Of a stretch of DNA of 64,000 nucleotides, positions 42,454 through 54,663 are shown one piece after another. This DNA comes from Entonaema liquescens (Eukaryota; Ascomycota; Sordariomycetes; Xylariales; Xylariaceae), in the NCBI GenBank assembly GCA_902805475.1, contig CADCSX010000010.1:124001-188000 (forward strand). The letters are read 5' to 3'. Made by a program: the position numbers and the translations under genes. Positions within the stretch are counted from its first letter, which is position 1, and each line of letters begins with the position of its first letter. The notes below the pieces were generated by a model, which did no database searches, had not been told where the DNA came from, and saw nothing but the letters and a program-made list of their open reading frames with translations.

Positions 42454-45400
42454 AAAAACAGAATAATGCAGAGAATTAGAGTTCTCAGCAGCGAACTCGC
42501 AGGAAACTCGCATCAGGTCAAAGCTGGAGAGCGGTCAGTGAGTAAGCACGGCAACCTGGGACTCGGATAGAACGCAAAAGCTAATATGGCTTGGCCTTTC
42601 GTCGATTTACCTTTGGTAAATCCCTGGGCTCTCCCAGAGGCTAGCTGAGAGGCGTCGCGCCCTGACATCATTCAGCTGACATGAAAGCTTGATGGAGGGG
42701 GACCCGACCGTGCGTGACTATTGCCAGATATTACAGGAATTCCCATATATTGTTTGATATCAATGATTAGCTATTATGACAAGTCTATAACTCTCGTGAT
42801 GCAACTTGTTTGGAGGCGTGGGCACGGTGCGGTAGAAGCTACGTGCTATGTGTGCTACGTGCTACGACCTACGGCTCTCTCTCTCTCTCTGTCTTTCCCC
42901 CCTTCGTCTCCCCTCGCTAGACAACCTGCTGCAGGTCATCCACGCGAGAATCTGCACGGGCTAGAAGCGCCACGAGGGGCCGACGACCGAGAGGAATTGG
43001 AAATTCCGTCTGGGTAGGTAACATGGACGTGGCGTTCTGCCCCACACATCCTTTCTGCCGCATACATACTACCACTACCATTACCATGTATGTATGTGTA
43101 GACCTGACTACCTGACTGACTATGTAGATGTAAAACTGACCTGACCTGACTTGACTTGAGTGTCCTTTCAGCTGCTTCTACTTCTTGCTTGGGTCATAAA
43201 ACTATACGCTATACGCAAGGCAAAAAAAAAAAAAAAAGTAACAAATCGCGGCGTCCGCGGTTGAGATATATGGTTGACTAACATACATACGTACATAAGA
43301 GTAAAACACACACATACACTACACATATAGTTATTTGATAATAGACTCAATCATTGCTTTCCACGTTAGCGAGAGCCTTCCTTCTTGCTATACACATCAT
43401 CCGGGAAAGGCAACCCATGTCGTCACTAGTCACCAACATTACAGATTTGCAAAGTCCCATCTCACAGTGTCCGTCCGAAAAGATGGGCTAGTTGTTGCGT
43501 TGCATTTGCAACAAACATCTCTGCGCTGGGAGGGATGGGTAGGGATGGGTAGGGGAGGATTTGCCTGCCAGTCTGCCAGTTCACCTACGTGCACACCCTT
43601 GTTAGATGTCCAATTCGTCTGTGTACGGGACCCTAGACTAGCATCTTTGTAGATTTGAAGTCCCTCGTGCGAGCATGAAGGGTCCGAAGCCCGAGAAATT
43701 GGGATAGGGATGCTGGGCTGTAAATCGAAGGAGAATAAAAAAAAAAAAAAAAATAATAAAAAATAAAAATAAAAAAAAGACTTGTCGAAAATTGGGTGCT
43801 GAGATAATTATTGGTATGGCTTTAGTGTATGGCTTTGGTTATTCCCCCATTCCCCCCTCGTCGTGCCCAATTCCCTTCATCAGTGGTACATAGACACATA
43901 TAATAGACAAGTATAGTTTTAGTTAGGTTAATTAGTTGTCCTTCCAATTGCCCGGTAAACTTTAGGATAGAACAAACCAGACAAAACTCGTCTCTATTCG
44001 GTCGACACTTGGTTCTTAGTCGGGTAAGAAATGCGGATCTAAGTATAGGCTATTACTTATGTGGCTAAGTTAGCACCTATCGAAAAGTCCAGTCCATAAT
44101 ATCTAGATTAGCAACTTGATTAGCAACTTTGGGGTTTCCGGGTCTTGGGTTTATTGCTAGTGCATCTCCTAAATAATCTCCAGGACAACCTGCTCTCCCC
44201 TTTCGTGTCGAGGGTTGAGGGTTGAGTCAGTCAGTTAGGTTTAGGTCAGGTTATCATGATGAGTGGTGGTCGCAGATAAATATATTACCAGGTTTTCTAA
44301 CATTAATGCGTGATATTATATACTTAGCAAGCAAGCATCTTTCTTATTATTTTTTTTTTGTCTGGCAGAAGAAAAGCTGCCCGAGTTTCCCGCCCGCGAG
44401 CCAAGCAATACAATACAATATAATACAATAATACAATACAATATACATAGACCAAAAGTAATTCCATTAAAAGGATGGGATGTCACAGGTGCTACCCCAT
44501 TCGACTGTGCGGAGTGACGGGTACCTAAGTAGGTAGATTAACAATGAGATATTATTGGGCGCATCAACGTAGGTGGAAAAGAAAGCGGGTTGCGGGAATG
44601 CAAGCACTCGTCGAAGATTGTCCGAATGCCCCGCCGTCACATCCTCGATCCAACCCACTAGACCCGATAACTCCAGATTGGGGACATGGGAGGATGGGAT
44701 TTTCCGACTTACGGCCATTGGCAGATTGGGTACATTAATGTATAGATGTATGTACTTATGTATGTATGTATGTATGTATTCGACGGACCGGGTTAACTGA
44801 AAATAGAGGTAAATAAAAAAAGGGTAAAGGGTATTATTCTAGTATCTAGCCAGCCACTCCATTACAACATTATCTTTTTAGTAGTTTGTTTTAGTAACTA
44901 ACTAACGAACATTTTGAAGTTTGTTGCGATCTGTTGGCTTGGCTCAGCTTCGAATTGCGTTTGCCATTTACAATAAACAAAAAACACCCAAAATGAATTA
45001 TACCCATTAGTAACTAGTAACTATCAGCGAAGAAAATCAACCTAACCCTACTTAGGTAGTTACATAGTTAGCTTCCAGGATATACGCTTGCATATCCGCG
45101 TGCTTACGAAGCATTAAAGGTAGCATATACGATTACAATTATTCGATTACTTCCATGTTGTTCCGGTGTTAGCCCGCATTTCTTCAGCAAGGTCTCTTGT
45201 TACATCAAACACCCCCGGAGACCGGTGGGCAACCACGGATGGGCGGAGGTGCAGTATATGCCTCTATATCCTTGAACTCGATTGCATCCATCTCATCCAT
45301 CTATCTTGATTAGGGGGACGAGTATCGTGATAGATAGCGTTCGGTAGTGCGACACCGGGGAAAATGCAGTTCCTTTCCTTTCTTACGGTATAATATATAA

Positions 45401-46334
45401 TATATAAATGTAAAGAGTATACCTAATGCATAACCTATGCATGTATGCAGCTACTACATGTCCCATATGTACGTCTGCGCGTGCGTATACCTTGTACCAC
45501 TCCTTAATTAGTAACCGCGGAGGTATAAGTCATCACTCCTTGAACCAAACAAAAGCTTCGTAATATATTGCTTACGTAGTTTCTCAGACCCCAGCCTAGA
45601 TTCGAAAAGCTTCTCGCCCATGTGACCATGTTTCTAATGTGCAACTATGTATGTATGTCTAGGAAAATCGTGATTAAATATCTTACGATGTGTCGTCAGT
45701 AGACACCCACACAAAGTCTATAATATGTATGTATAAGTATGGTTAGTATGTATAATCTGGTTTCAGGATTCGACAGAGGGCTCTCCAGCGACACGCATGA
45801 CCTATCGAATTCTAGGTGGGTTTAAAGGTGGATATATTACAATCGAATCGCCTCCTACCTCGGCACCTATGAAAGAGTTTACAGAAGGTTGGTTGAGGCG
45901 GCAGCTAGTTTTCGGAAAGACCCCTTGCGGAGCCGAATTGCGGAGTGCTGAACCGATATACCGCCTTAAGAGTATACGCATCGCTTAAAAGCATTCAAAT
46001 ATGAGTGGAAAATATATTCTAGCCATGACTTTTATCGTCATGCTCCCTATATTTCAAGTCTAAACAAAGGGGTAAACGCTCTGAGGTATCTCGTGAATCC
46101 CAATTGAGTTGTAGCATACTTTTGCATTGCACATTTCTTCACTTTGCAAATTCATATTGTTTTCTCTATGAACAGTATTTTGTGGATGACGATATACAGT
46201 GACCCAATATCAATGCGGCAATCAAAGTACTATAATTAGGTAGGGTATGTATTGCCACCTGATTCGTGTCCCCGGAATTCTCTTCTTTAGGTAGTAAGAG
46301 CCAACTGAGAACGCCGGCGCCACCACAAGGCTGA

Positions 46335-46373
46335 ATCTCTTAGAAGAGATAGCGGCTTAAACTACAAGCCGCT
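46335..46373 (-). promoter_or_regulatory. Tandem hairpins in the LC8 3' untranslated region
   Basis: Three bases after the LC8 stop codon there is a stem of 8 perfect base pairs (AGCGGCTT with AAGCCGCT, 7-base loop) at 46351-46373. It abuts a second perfect stem (ATCTCT with AGAGAT, 4-base loop) at 46335-46350. They may act in mRNA stability or 3' end formation; function is inferred. Confidence 0.5.
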
Positions 46374-46376
46374 ACT

Positions 46377-46999
46377 CTACTGCGTCTTGAATAGCAAGAT
46401 AGCGCAGTGACCTAGGTAGAAATAGATGAAATGCTTCGTTTCTAGGACCTTGTTAGCTTGGACATGAACTTATTTCTAACCCTATACGTTGATACGTTAG
46501 GAATAAAGGTAACATACCGTGCGTGACGAAGCTTCCGAAGTTCCTTCCTACGATGCAATGCCAAGTCGGGCCCTTTCGGTCGTCGAACTAGAGAGCTAAA
46601 TTTAGTATTCCTGGCGAATAAAACTATCGGCAAGTAGATCCTTTAGGGCAAACGTACGGTACGCTTGATGTGTTGCGCAATGTCCTTCTCGATAGTGTAC
46701 TTCCCCATGGCTTCCTGAGCTGTACTCTTGACGTCAGATTATGTATATCCATAGCTTCCTGGATAACGGCACATACCAACATCGATCGCCTCTTGTTGCA
46801 TGTCCTCCGTCTGGGATTTCGTGTTAGTTCATTTCGAAGTATTATTCATGGCGGGATAGTTCTAACCATGTCTGCAGACTTAATTTGGGCTATGAAGCAA
46901 AGGCATGTTAGCCGACCGTCATTCAAAGATTTCGCGTAGAGACAGACCTTCGAGCTTATCGCGGGTGCCCGCTGGCGGGGGTGACTGTTGTTCTGCCAT
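46377..46999 (-). CDS. DYN2: Dynein light chain, LC8/DYNLL type
   Basis: Six short exons on the minus strand: 46948-46999, 46867-46889, 46777-46810, 46658-46719, 46518-46587 and 46377-46441. The five introns are 56-76 bases, all GT...AG. The product is 101 aa. LC8 is a dimeric hub that dimerises partners including dynein intermediate chain. The reconstructed protein has all family blocks: KLEAQIKSADM, TEDMQQEAIDVAQEAM, YTIEKDIAQHIKRTFD, GPTWHCIVGRNFGSFVTHE and KHFIYFYLGHCAILLFK. Six exons joining in phase into a complete, nearly invariant protein leaves little doubt. The first donor (GTCTGT) is the weakest splice site. No exon exceeds 70 bases, so the gene is invisible as an open frame. It is divergent from MRD1 across about 770 bases. 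Two perfect hairpins follow the stop codon. Confidence 0.95.
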
Positions 47000-47771
47000 C
47001 GTGTCGACTTGTAATATCGGCTTCGTAGTAACTTAGAAAGTCTATATAGTAAGCATTCTGGTTAGTAAGTATAACTTTGCCTGAAGGGAACGAGAACGCT
47101 GTGGGACGGATGAATTGCTTGAAGCTAGGCTGAATATATATAAATGTAAGTACGTATGTATATATGCGGTGAACATACCTAAGCTGACAGTTCAATGATA
47201 AGAAAAGGAAGGGATACGTTCCTGTACCGTCCAACAAAAAGTGGCTGGATATAAGGTTCGCGAAATGACGAGATGACTGTATCGCGTCAGAGTTGATGTT
47301 GTTGAATTCGTTGCAAAGTGGGTGGTTTATGCCCAATTGTCGCGTGTTTGGCGACTTTAGAGGTTGACATGTATTGTACTGTGCAGCTTGTTGCAGCTAT
47401 CAATTAATCATTGGTCCCTACGACTTAAGAATTATTTGTTCCCTGTCCTTATCATTCTTCCCATTGGTTGAATTATCTGCACGGACCACTATTATCAGTA
47501 AATTTGGAGGTAAATTATGGATCGTGGGGCTGAAGAGCCTCAAGAGGGACCGTTGAAACACGTGATGATAAAAGATTTGAATCTCTGATACGTAAATTTT
47601 ATATAACTTTTTTTTTTTCTACTTTTTTTCCCCATCACTTCCCTTCAAATCGTTCTTCAGGCGCTACGAAGCGACCTCGTTTACAATTCAAGAAGATAAG
47701 ACATAGGCGTCTTTTATTTTCTTTAAAAATCCAATTGCCTTTTCAGCCTTACTATATACCCGATAATAATC
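47000..47771. promoter_or_regulatory. Divergent promoter between LC8 and MRD1
   Basis: 772 bases. The MRD1 side has a T-rich tract (47608-47640) shortly before the start. The minus-strand open frame 46956-47336 begins with TTG and overlaps LC8 exon 1; it is not a gene. Confidence 0.5.
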
Positions 47772-50561
47772 ATGGATTCATCGCGAATCTTCATTAAAGG
47801 TCTGCCACCGAATCTCAACGAGGCCGACTTGCGCAAGCACTTCGCGTCCAAAGGTCAAATCACAGACGTTAAGCTGATACCTCACCGAAGGATTGGATAT
47901 GTTGGCTATAAGAGCTCGGAAGAAGCCGCCAATGCGGTCAAATATTTCAACCGTACCTTTGTACGGATGTCCAAGATATTCGTCGAGTTAGCAAAACCCG
48001 TTAGTACATTCGGTACAGCACCAGTTCGTGTTGGTTTAACACTTCTTACAGATAGCGGATCCTTCATTGCCCAAGTCCAGAGACAAGAGAAGCAAGCAAA
48101 TTCCTAGTCTGAGTGTCCCCCAGGCGAATATTAAACGCTCTGCGGAATCGGAATCACAATCCGAACCCCCGAAGAAGAGGAAGCGGGATGAGATTGACGA
48201 GTCCGATCCGAAACTACAAGAGTTTTTACATGTTATGCAGCCTGCGAAAACTTCAGCTAGCAAAATACATGGAGTCGTTACTGAACTTGCAGACGAACCT
48301 CCTGCAAAATATGCAGCGCTTGTTGAAGAGGGAGCATCTGATGACGAATACGAAGTTGTACCAAGCCGACGAAACAAGACCCAACCTCCAGAAAATGCAA
48401 AGCCGGTACCAACCGTAAGCATCGTGGACCATGGAGGGAGTAGTCCTCCGCGCACAGAGATCGACACAGTTAAAGATCCTCAAGAGGAAGCGAGGCCAGA
48501 TGTTACTACTACTACTGCGCCTACAATAGGCGTGTCAGCTACGGATGATGACTGGCTACGGTCACGAACGAACCGTTTGCTTGACCTGGTTGACGATGAA
48601 GATATTGTGCCTGCAACAGCCCCGCCTGATAACGAGCTATCTGTACCACCAGTCCGTGAGCAAGAACCTGAGATAGTTGATGCTACTCTCGATGAGGATC
48701 AAGTTATGAAAGATGCAACTCCTCAACCAGATGAGGATGAGCCCGGTACGGAAACAAAGGATGATGCCCTGAATACAGTCCGTACAACAAGGAGGTTATT
48801 CGTACGAAATTTACCGTATTCTGCTACCGAAGATGATCTCAGATCATATTTTGAGAGATATGGTGACGTTGAAGAAGTAAGCCTTTCTCAGTGTTCTATT
48901 TTCCATCTTCAGTTCTATGATGAACCCCAGATAGGGACAGCTGATACCAAATGGTATCTGATGAGAAGCCTGGGCCAGTATTTTAGTAGATGCTTTATAT
49001 CTGAGAACTATCCCTTCTTTCTTAGTTTCTGCCTATTAACTACCTTTCATTCTTGCTAAAATGAAGATAGGTACATGTCCCGATGGAAAATCCAGCCAAC
49101 AATCGCGGAATTGGCTTTGTGCTGTTTGCTAGTTCAGACGATGCGACAAAAGCATTCCAGACAGATCACTCTTCTTTTCAAGGGCGAATAATACACGTTC
49201 TTCCAGCATCAGCGAAGCGCGATCATAATCTAGACGAATTCGCACTGTCGAAATTACCATTAAAGCAGCAGAATATCATTAAGAAAAGAGCCAAGGCGGC
49301 GGAATCAAGGTTTAACTGGAATTCACTTTTCATGAGCCAGGATGCTGTAAACACTTCAGTTGCCGATCGTTTAGGGATCTCAAAAGCAGAATTGCTTGAC
49401 CCAACCAGTTCTGACGCAGCTGTGAAGCAAGCAATTGCGGAGACTTCCACAATCCAAGACACGAAGGCCTACTTCGTAGCTAATGGTGTTGATCTAAACG
49501 CATTCAAATCAGGACCTCGCGGTGACACAGCCATTCTAGTCAAGAATTTCTCTTATGGCACTACTATCGAGGAGATCAGAACTCTCTTCGAAGAACATGG
49601 TCAAGTATTGAAAGTACTTATGCCACCAACAGGTACAATAGCTATTGTCCAGTTCGCGCAGGCCCCTCAGGCCAAGGTAGCTTTTGCCAAGTTGGCATAC
49701 CGTCGGTTTAAGGATTCAATACTGTTCCTTGAAAAAGCACCGAAAAATCTATTTGTGGGTAAAGAGCAACAATCTGAATCGTCGCATACTAGCAAAGAGC
49801 CCAGCGCTGTGCAAAAGCTGTCTGCGTCGGAGCTACTAGAAAAGGAACCTGAAGAATCTATCGAGTCAAGCTCGCTGTTTGTGAAGAATCTTCATTGGGA
49901 TACTACTACCCAGGAGCTTGCAGATGAGTTTGCGCATCTCGAAGGATTCAGGTCAGCCCAAGTGAAAACAAAGAAGGACCCTAAGAAGCCAGGCCAAGTG
50001 CTTAGCATGGGCTTTGGTTTTGTTTCATTCTCTGACAAGAAAACTGCCGAGGCAGCCTTGAAGATCATGGATGGCTACGTCCTTCGAGCGCACAAGCTTC
50101 AAGTTAGGGCTTCGCATCGGGGACGTGACGCGGCCGAAGAGCGAAGACAGGAGGACAATGCGAAGAAGACCGCAAATCAAAGAACAAAGATTGTGATAAA
50201 GAACGTCCCCTTCCAAGCCAACAAAAAAGACATTCGGATGCTTCTGAGCGCGTATGGCCAGCTAAAATCAGTCCGTATACCCAAAAAGTTCAATGCTACT
50301 AGTAAAGGGTTCGCCTTCGCCGAGTTCGTTTCGCCGAAGGAGGCAGAATCCGCACTGGTAGCCTTACAGGACACCCATCTATTGGGCCGCCGACTCATAC
50401 TTGAATACGCAGAAGCTGAAGCGATCGATCCTGAAGAGGAGATCGCAAAGATGCAAAGGAAAGTTGGCGGCCAAGCTAGTAAAATGGCCCTGCAACAGCT
50501 CACAGGGGCAAGCCGTAAACGGGTAAACCTAGGAGGTGAAGAAGACGAAGGGGAGATCTAA
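47772..50561 (+). CDS. MRD1: Multiple RNA-binding domain protein MRD1 (pre-rRNA processing)
   Basis: Three exons: 47772-47999, 48052-48876 and 49071-50561, encoding 847 aa (yeast Mrd1 is 887). Mrd1 is an essential nucleolar component of the small-subunit processome that binds pre-rRNA and U3 snoRNA. Five RRMs are visible: RRM1 at the very start (RIFIKGLPPNLNEADLRKHF); RRM2 near 318-395 (RLFVRNLPYSATEDDL); RRM3 (AILVKNFSYGTTIEEIRTLF); RRM4 (SSLFVKNLHWDTTTQELADE, with MGFGFVSF); and RRM5 (KIVIKNVPFQANKKDIRMLL, with KGFAFAEF). An acidic, disordered linker with KKRKRDE separates RRM1 from RRM2. The second intron (194 bases) splits RRM2 and the join reads YGDVEEVHVPMENPANNRG. The C-terminal KRVNLGGEEDEGEI resembles the Mrd1 end. 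Confidence 0.95.
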
Positions 50562-51404
50562 CGAATAATTAAATGTGCCTATATTTCCAATTCCGTGCCT
50601 GAATACGCCACTGAAGGAGTGCAGACATTGCCACGTTGGGAGCTAGGGACAATGGTCCATTGCGTTATCCCTTGTCAGGGAGAGGCACCCATTACCAGAT
50701 TTGGTGCCACTTCTTGATCCCAGGAGTTCGGCTTCATCCCCTCATTCGAGTGGCTTTTGTAACCCCTCCCAATTGAGTTTCTTTCGGTCCTAAACTCGAC
50801 GATCCTATATGGGTACGTTAATCAAAATACATTCCCCCCCGCAAAGTTCACCACCATCTCTCCACAGTTGCCGGCCCGAGACGGGTTAGAGAGCTTCAGA
50901 ATAGGAAATTAAAGCATTCCCGCGGTGAGTCTACTGCAGTTACTCCTTATCACTTTGATTTCTATTCTCCTTGCGTGCCAGCAGCACGCGACTCACAGGT
51001 GAAAGACGTCATGTGCTTATCTCGACCTCCTTGGTCGTGGCGTCTGTACTATTCGCAACATTTTCTTCACAGCGCCCTTGGAACCTCCTAGTGGGGTGTT
51101 CCTAGGGCTCATGTGCTCCTTGAGAGCACATTTATTGTCACACTCCTAGATAGCCGAATAGTAGAAGTCAAGTAAATGCAATCTCTATAAGATATGGGGA
51201 TCATCTCTTCCATGCCAACACTTCAGTCCAACAGAACTATCTCTAGTCGTAATAGTAATAGGCATTCTCTTTGCCACTGCCATTCCTTTAAACATATCTT
51301 AATTCTGCTTCCCAGCGTTCTTGGGGGCTCTCCAGGCATTCGCTAGAATTCTCGTTCCTTTTACAACACATTCTTTTCGTCTTTTTCCATTTTCATCTAT
51401 CCAA
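50562..51404. other. Intergenic region with a hairpin in the probable TEA-factor leader
   Basis: 840 bases, no gene. A perfect 8-bp inverted repeat with a 5-base loop lies at 51111-51131 (ATGTGCTC and GAGCACAT), about 270 bases before the TEA-factor start. Confidence 0.5.
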
Positions 51405-54400
51405 ATGGATCGTTCACGACCTGTTCTGCCATCTCAAAGATACTCCCCGGCATCAGATTACGCATACGAGACGGAACACGAACTAATGCCTATGACACGA
51501 CAGCCCTTGGGTGAATCCACGGGCAACGTACAAGCACATAATCTGGCTGCTCTGGCGCTGTGTAATCACTCCTTATCACCACCTCTGCATTCTATACCAA
51601 CACCACCTATAGTCCCAACACAGGCTCTGACCTCGACTTATGGGACGAGCCTTCGAGGCGGACGTTCTTTACACCGAGATGTATCATTACGAGAGTCACC
51701 AATGGGTTATCCGAGGGGCAGCAAGAACCCCATCTATGCTTACAAGCACTTTGCCGATTATCGTAATAAAGTAATGCAAAAAGAGCTCGAGAAGGAACAA
51801 CCGATATGGCCACTATGGTTAGAGGATGCTTTCCTCGATGGTAAGAAACCCTACACATAGAGCTAGCAGAGACGCCCCATACTAACTTCCAGAAGCTCTC
51901 CTTTTAATTCCCCAGATGGGCCGAAAAAAGTTCAGCTCAAAGACCATCCTATACGGGCGGAATATGCTCATCACAGAATATCTATGGATCTACCACTGGC
52001 TCTTACACCCCCCACAGAACGGAGAAGCCATCCCAAACAGACAGCAGAGGGAGAAGGGCCCGGACGGAAAACCCCACCCCATGTACAGAGGACGAAAGCA
52101 AGTGTCGAGCCACATCCAAGTTTTGAAGGGCTTCTTTGCGACGCTGGTTACTTGTAAGTATACTTAGGGCCATCAATGGTGAAGATGTCTTATATTCGCA
52201 AGTGCACTTGGCTAACCCTATCTCAAAGTCCACTTCATATTTCCAAGCAAGAGAGATGGTAAGGAGGAGGATGGGAAGTTAATAAGGGATGATGACGACA
52301 CGGAATCCTTCAAGAACAACAGAGTACTCATCTCTATAGCCGATGGTCGTCTCCCCGATGAACGACCAAACTACGAATATTTCGCTCGCCTCCTCAGCGC
52401 TGATAATGATGTCTTCCTACGTCCGAAGCAATGTTGGATCTTCGTCTCATCTTCTCAAGTCGCTCTCAAAGAGAAGCATGTTAAGATGGATGATGGGACT
52501 ACGAAGAAACAGGTTACGGGATGCACATCAAGCGGGCACTGGCTTGGGGAGTCAGACTACCCTCATCTCAAGCTCAACGACGGCAAGGAATACAAGGACC
52601 TACCACGAAACGGGGATCAACCGACCGTGCTTCTACACGAATACACAAGGTCACTCGCGCAAAAGGAATCATCGTCGATTAAGGATATCTCTAATCGATG
52701 GGATGTCAAGTTCCCGGAGCTCAGGGAGAAGCTCCTCGCTGCACTAGACGACACACACCCGTCGGATGAGATGACATCTCGTTGCGTAGTGGGACCCTGT
52801 GATACTTTCCAATTCGAGGTGACGCTAGACCTGCATGCAACATCCAAGTTCCCCGATGGTTCTGAGCTCAATGGCATGGTTGAGCTGTCGATAAACCGAC
52901 CCGAACTACATAACCACAGCTGGAGATCTGTGACTTCGGTTGTTAAGCCAGACGAGTTGCACATATCTGGTTCAGAGCCTGACTTTTGGGATCGTAGCAA
53001 CCCTGTCGAGGTCATTGTCTCGCACCGTGTTGGCTGCAACGGTGTAGGGCGATGCGACTGCGCATCTCGTGGCAGCCGCGATACCATTGGTGTCCCATTC
53101 CCGGCTGCTAGCTGGGCTAATACCTTCATCAAGCTGGCTCCGTACGTCACCGCAGAACGGGAGCGTCAAGAACGAAGGGGACGTGAGCAGGGCTCCAACA
53201 GAGGATCCCGACCTTCCCGAGCAGAGCGTGAAAACGCAAGAAAGAAGGAAGAAAGCTCATCAGACAAGGGTGGCAACAAGATGCCAACTCCCAAGGAACT
53301 TTTGTCTCAAGTCGCCATGTACCAAGAGATCTGGTCTGCGCCCAATGACGGTACCAGCAGTAGTAGTGAGGGCGGGAAGCGCGGATGGACGAGACGCGCA
53401 GTCGTGCTATGGACCTTCGTCCCCGTACACGACAAAACGGACGAGAAGGGAAAGACAGTTACCGTCTCCCCCGGTACAAATTGGCGGTTCTTAACAAAGA
53501 TCGACCCTACCTCAGAGTATCACCAGCAGCGTGCATACATGTCAGGTCCCCCCTCCGTCGCCCGCGACAGCGTCATGTCGCCCAATCCAGGTTACCAAGC
53601 CCACCTCAACGCTTCCATGCACGAAAATCTAAGCGCGGCATATGACGCCCCGCCTGTTCTGCCATCAAATACACTACCAAGCCAACACCATCAACACGTT
53701 TCACATCATCATAGTCATCACCATAACCACAATCATATACCTCCGAGCTTAGATCTCCTCGAAGGGTTCGATAATGGCCTAGTCACACCACCCCCTACTG
53801 CATCTCTCACTGGTGGCTATCCGCACAGTTTTGATGACAGCGTCAACGGGGACTCAGCGCTTCATCATCAGCTCAGCTTCATATCAGATGGTACGAGCGG
53901 TGCCAGCACCAACACTATCCCCGCCGATATTACTGGTGGTAGTAGCCATAACAGCAGCAATAATAGCACAGATCATTTCCTCTCCGGCCTAGGCGTACCA
54001 ACAACATCTTATGACGATGACTGGGCAGTTCCAGCACAAAGCAATGGTCTTAGCCTTGATACCACCAATTGGGGCGTTGGTGTTAGCTGGGCTGATCCTA
54101 CGGGAGGTCTAACCAGCGCGACTACAAGCGCCTCAGCCGGAGAACCGTTATGGGCCAGTTCGCTACCCGGCACCGTCAGCGGTCACAACTCCCGCGACAC
54201 CAGCTTCAGCGGCGCAAGTAGTTCACACTGGGGCGGACCCGGAGCTGAGGAAAAAGAAGCCTCATTATGGGCGAATAAGACAGAGCACCGTTCTCATTCT
54301 CACCATCAATACGCCACACAACCACAGCAGCAGCAGTTAGACCCATGGGCTTCATGGGAAGCTACGGGAACAGAACAACCTGCTTGGAATATGGATACAC

Positions 54401-54663
54401 AAGATTTCGCACTGGGCTTAGGCAGCTCGGCACTGGCACCTTCGCATATGCGGTCGCACCCGCAGCCCCAGGTCGCAGGGCGTAAGCGCTCGCGCGCGGA
54501 TAGTGTCGATGCCGGCGCTGGAGACGATACCATGTACCCCGTGCACTCGATGCGGAAACTATCGCATCCGACTGCTCTTCCCAGCGGTCGCAGTCAGGTG
54601 CGAGGTCAGGCAGGCCAGACCGCGCCTACGGCTGTTATGGATGGCGGACAGGGTTACTTGTAA
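51405..54663 (+). CDS. TEA/ATTS-domain transcription factor (AbaA/TEC1/TEAD family)
   Basis: Three exons: 51405-51840, 51893-52153 and 52229-54663, encoding 1043 aa. The TEA domain spans about residues 130-235 and crosses the first intron: QPIWPLWLEDAFLDEALLLI, then GRKKFSSKTILYGRNMLITE and, after an expanded loop of about 35 residues, RGRKQVSSHIQVLKGFF. The final R-K-Q-V-S-S-H-I-Q motif is the DNA-recognition helix signature of AbaA, TEC1 and TEAD factors, which bind CATTCC-like sites. After the domain comes a conserved-looking region (PNYEYFARLLSADNDVFLRP, LGESDYPHLKLNDGKEYKD) and a disordered tail rich in His, Ser, Gln and Gly with a KRSRADS basic patch. It is longer than typical AbaA, and the enlarged loop suggests a separate fungal subgroup. 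It probably regulates development; targets are unknown. The first ATG in a purine-poor leader was used. Confidence 0.85.

Larger units (their letters stand above)
41754..46376. other. Gene-poor region, second part: microsatellites and A-rich tracts
   Basis: 4.6 kb with no gene I can support. Contents include GGTCAGTCAT x3-4 (42414-42453), an A15 run near 43217, an A-rich tract at 43738-43780, CAATA-type repeats (44407-44446), TATG repeats (44757-44779) and many short words related to TACCTAGGTA. I found no tRNA B-box with a matching stem. Confidence 0.55.

Noticed and set aside
46379..46408. Third hairpin (ACTGCG...CGCAGT) that first suggested a three-hairpin structured RNA
   Set aside because: It lies inside the last LC8 coding exon and its intron-free reading frame explains it; only the two hairpins beyond the stop are kept.
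46956..47336. 126-codon minus-strand open frame
   Set aside because: No ATG at its start; it overlaps LC8 exon 1 in another frame and covers the LC8/MRD1 promoter.
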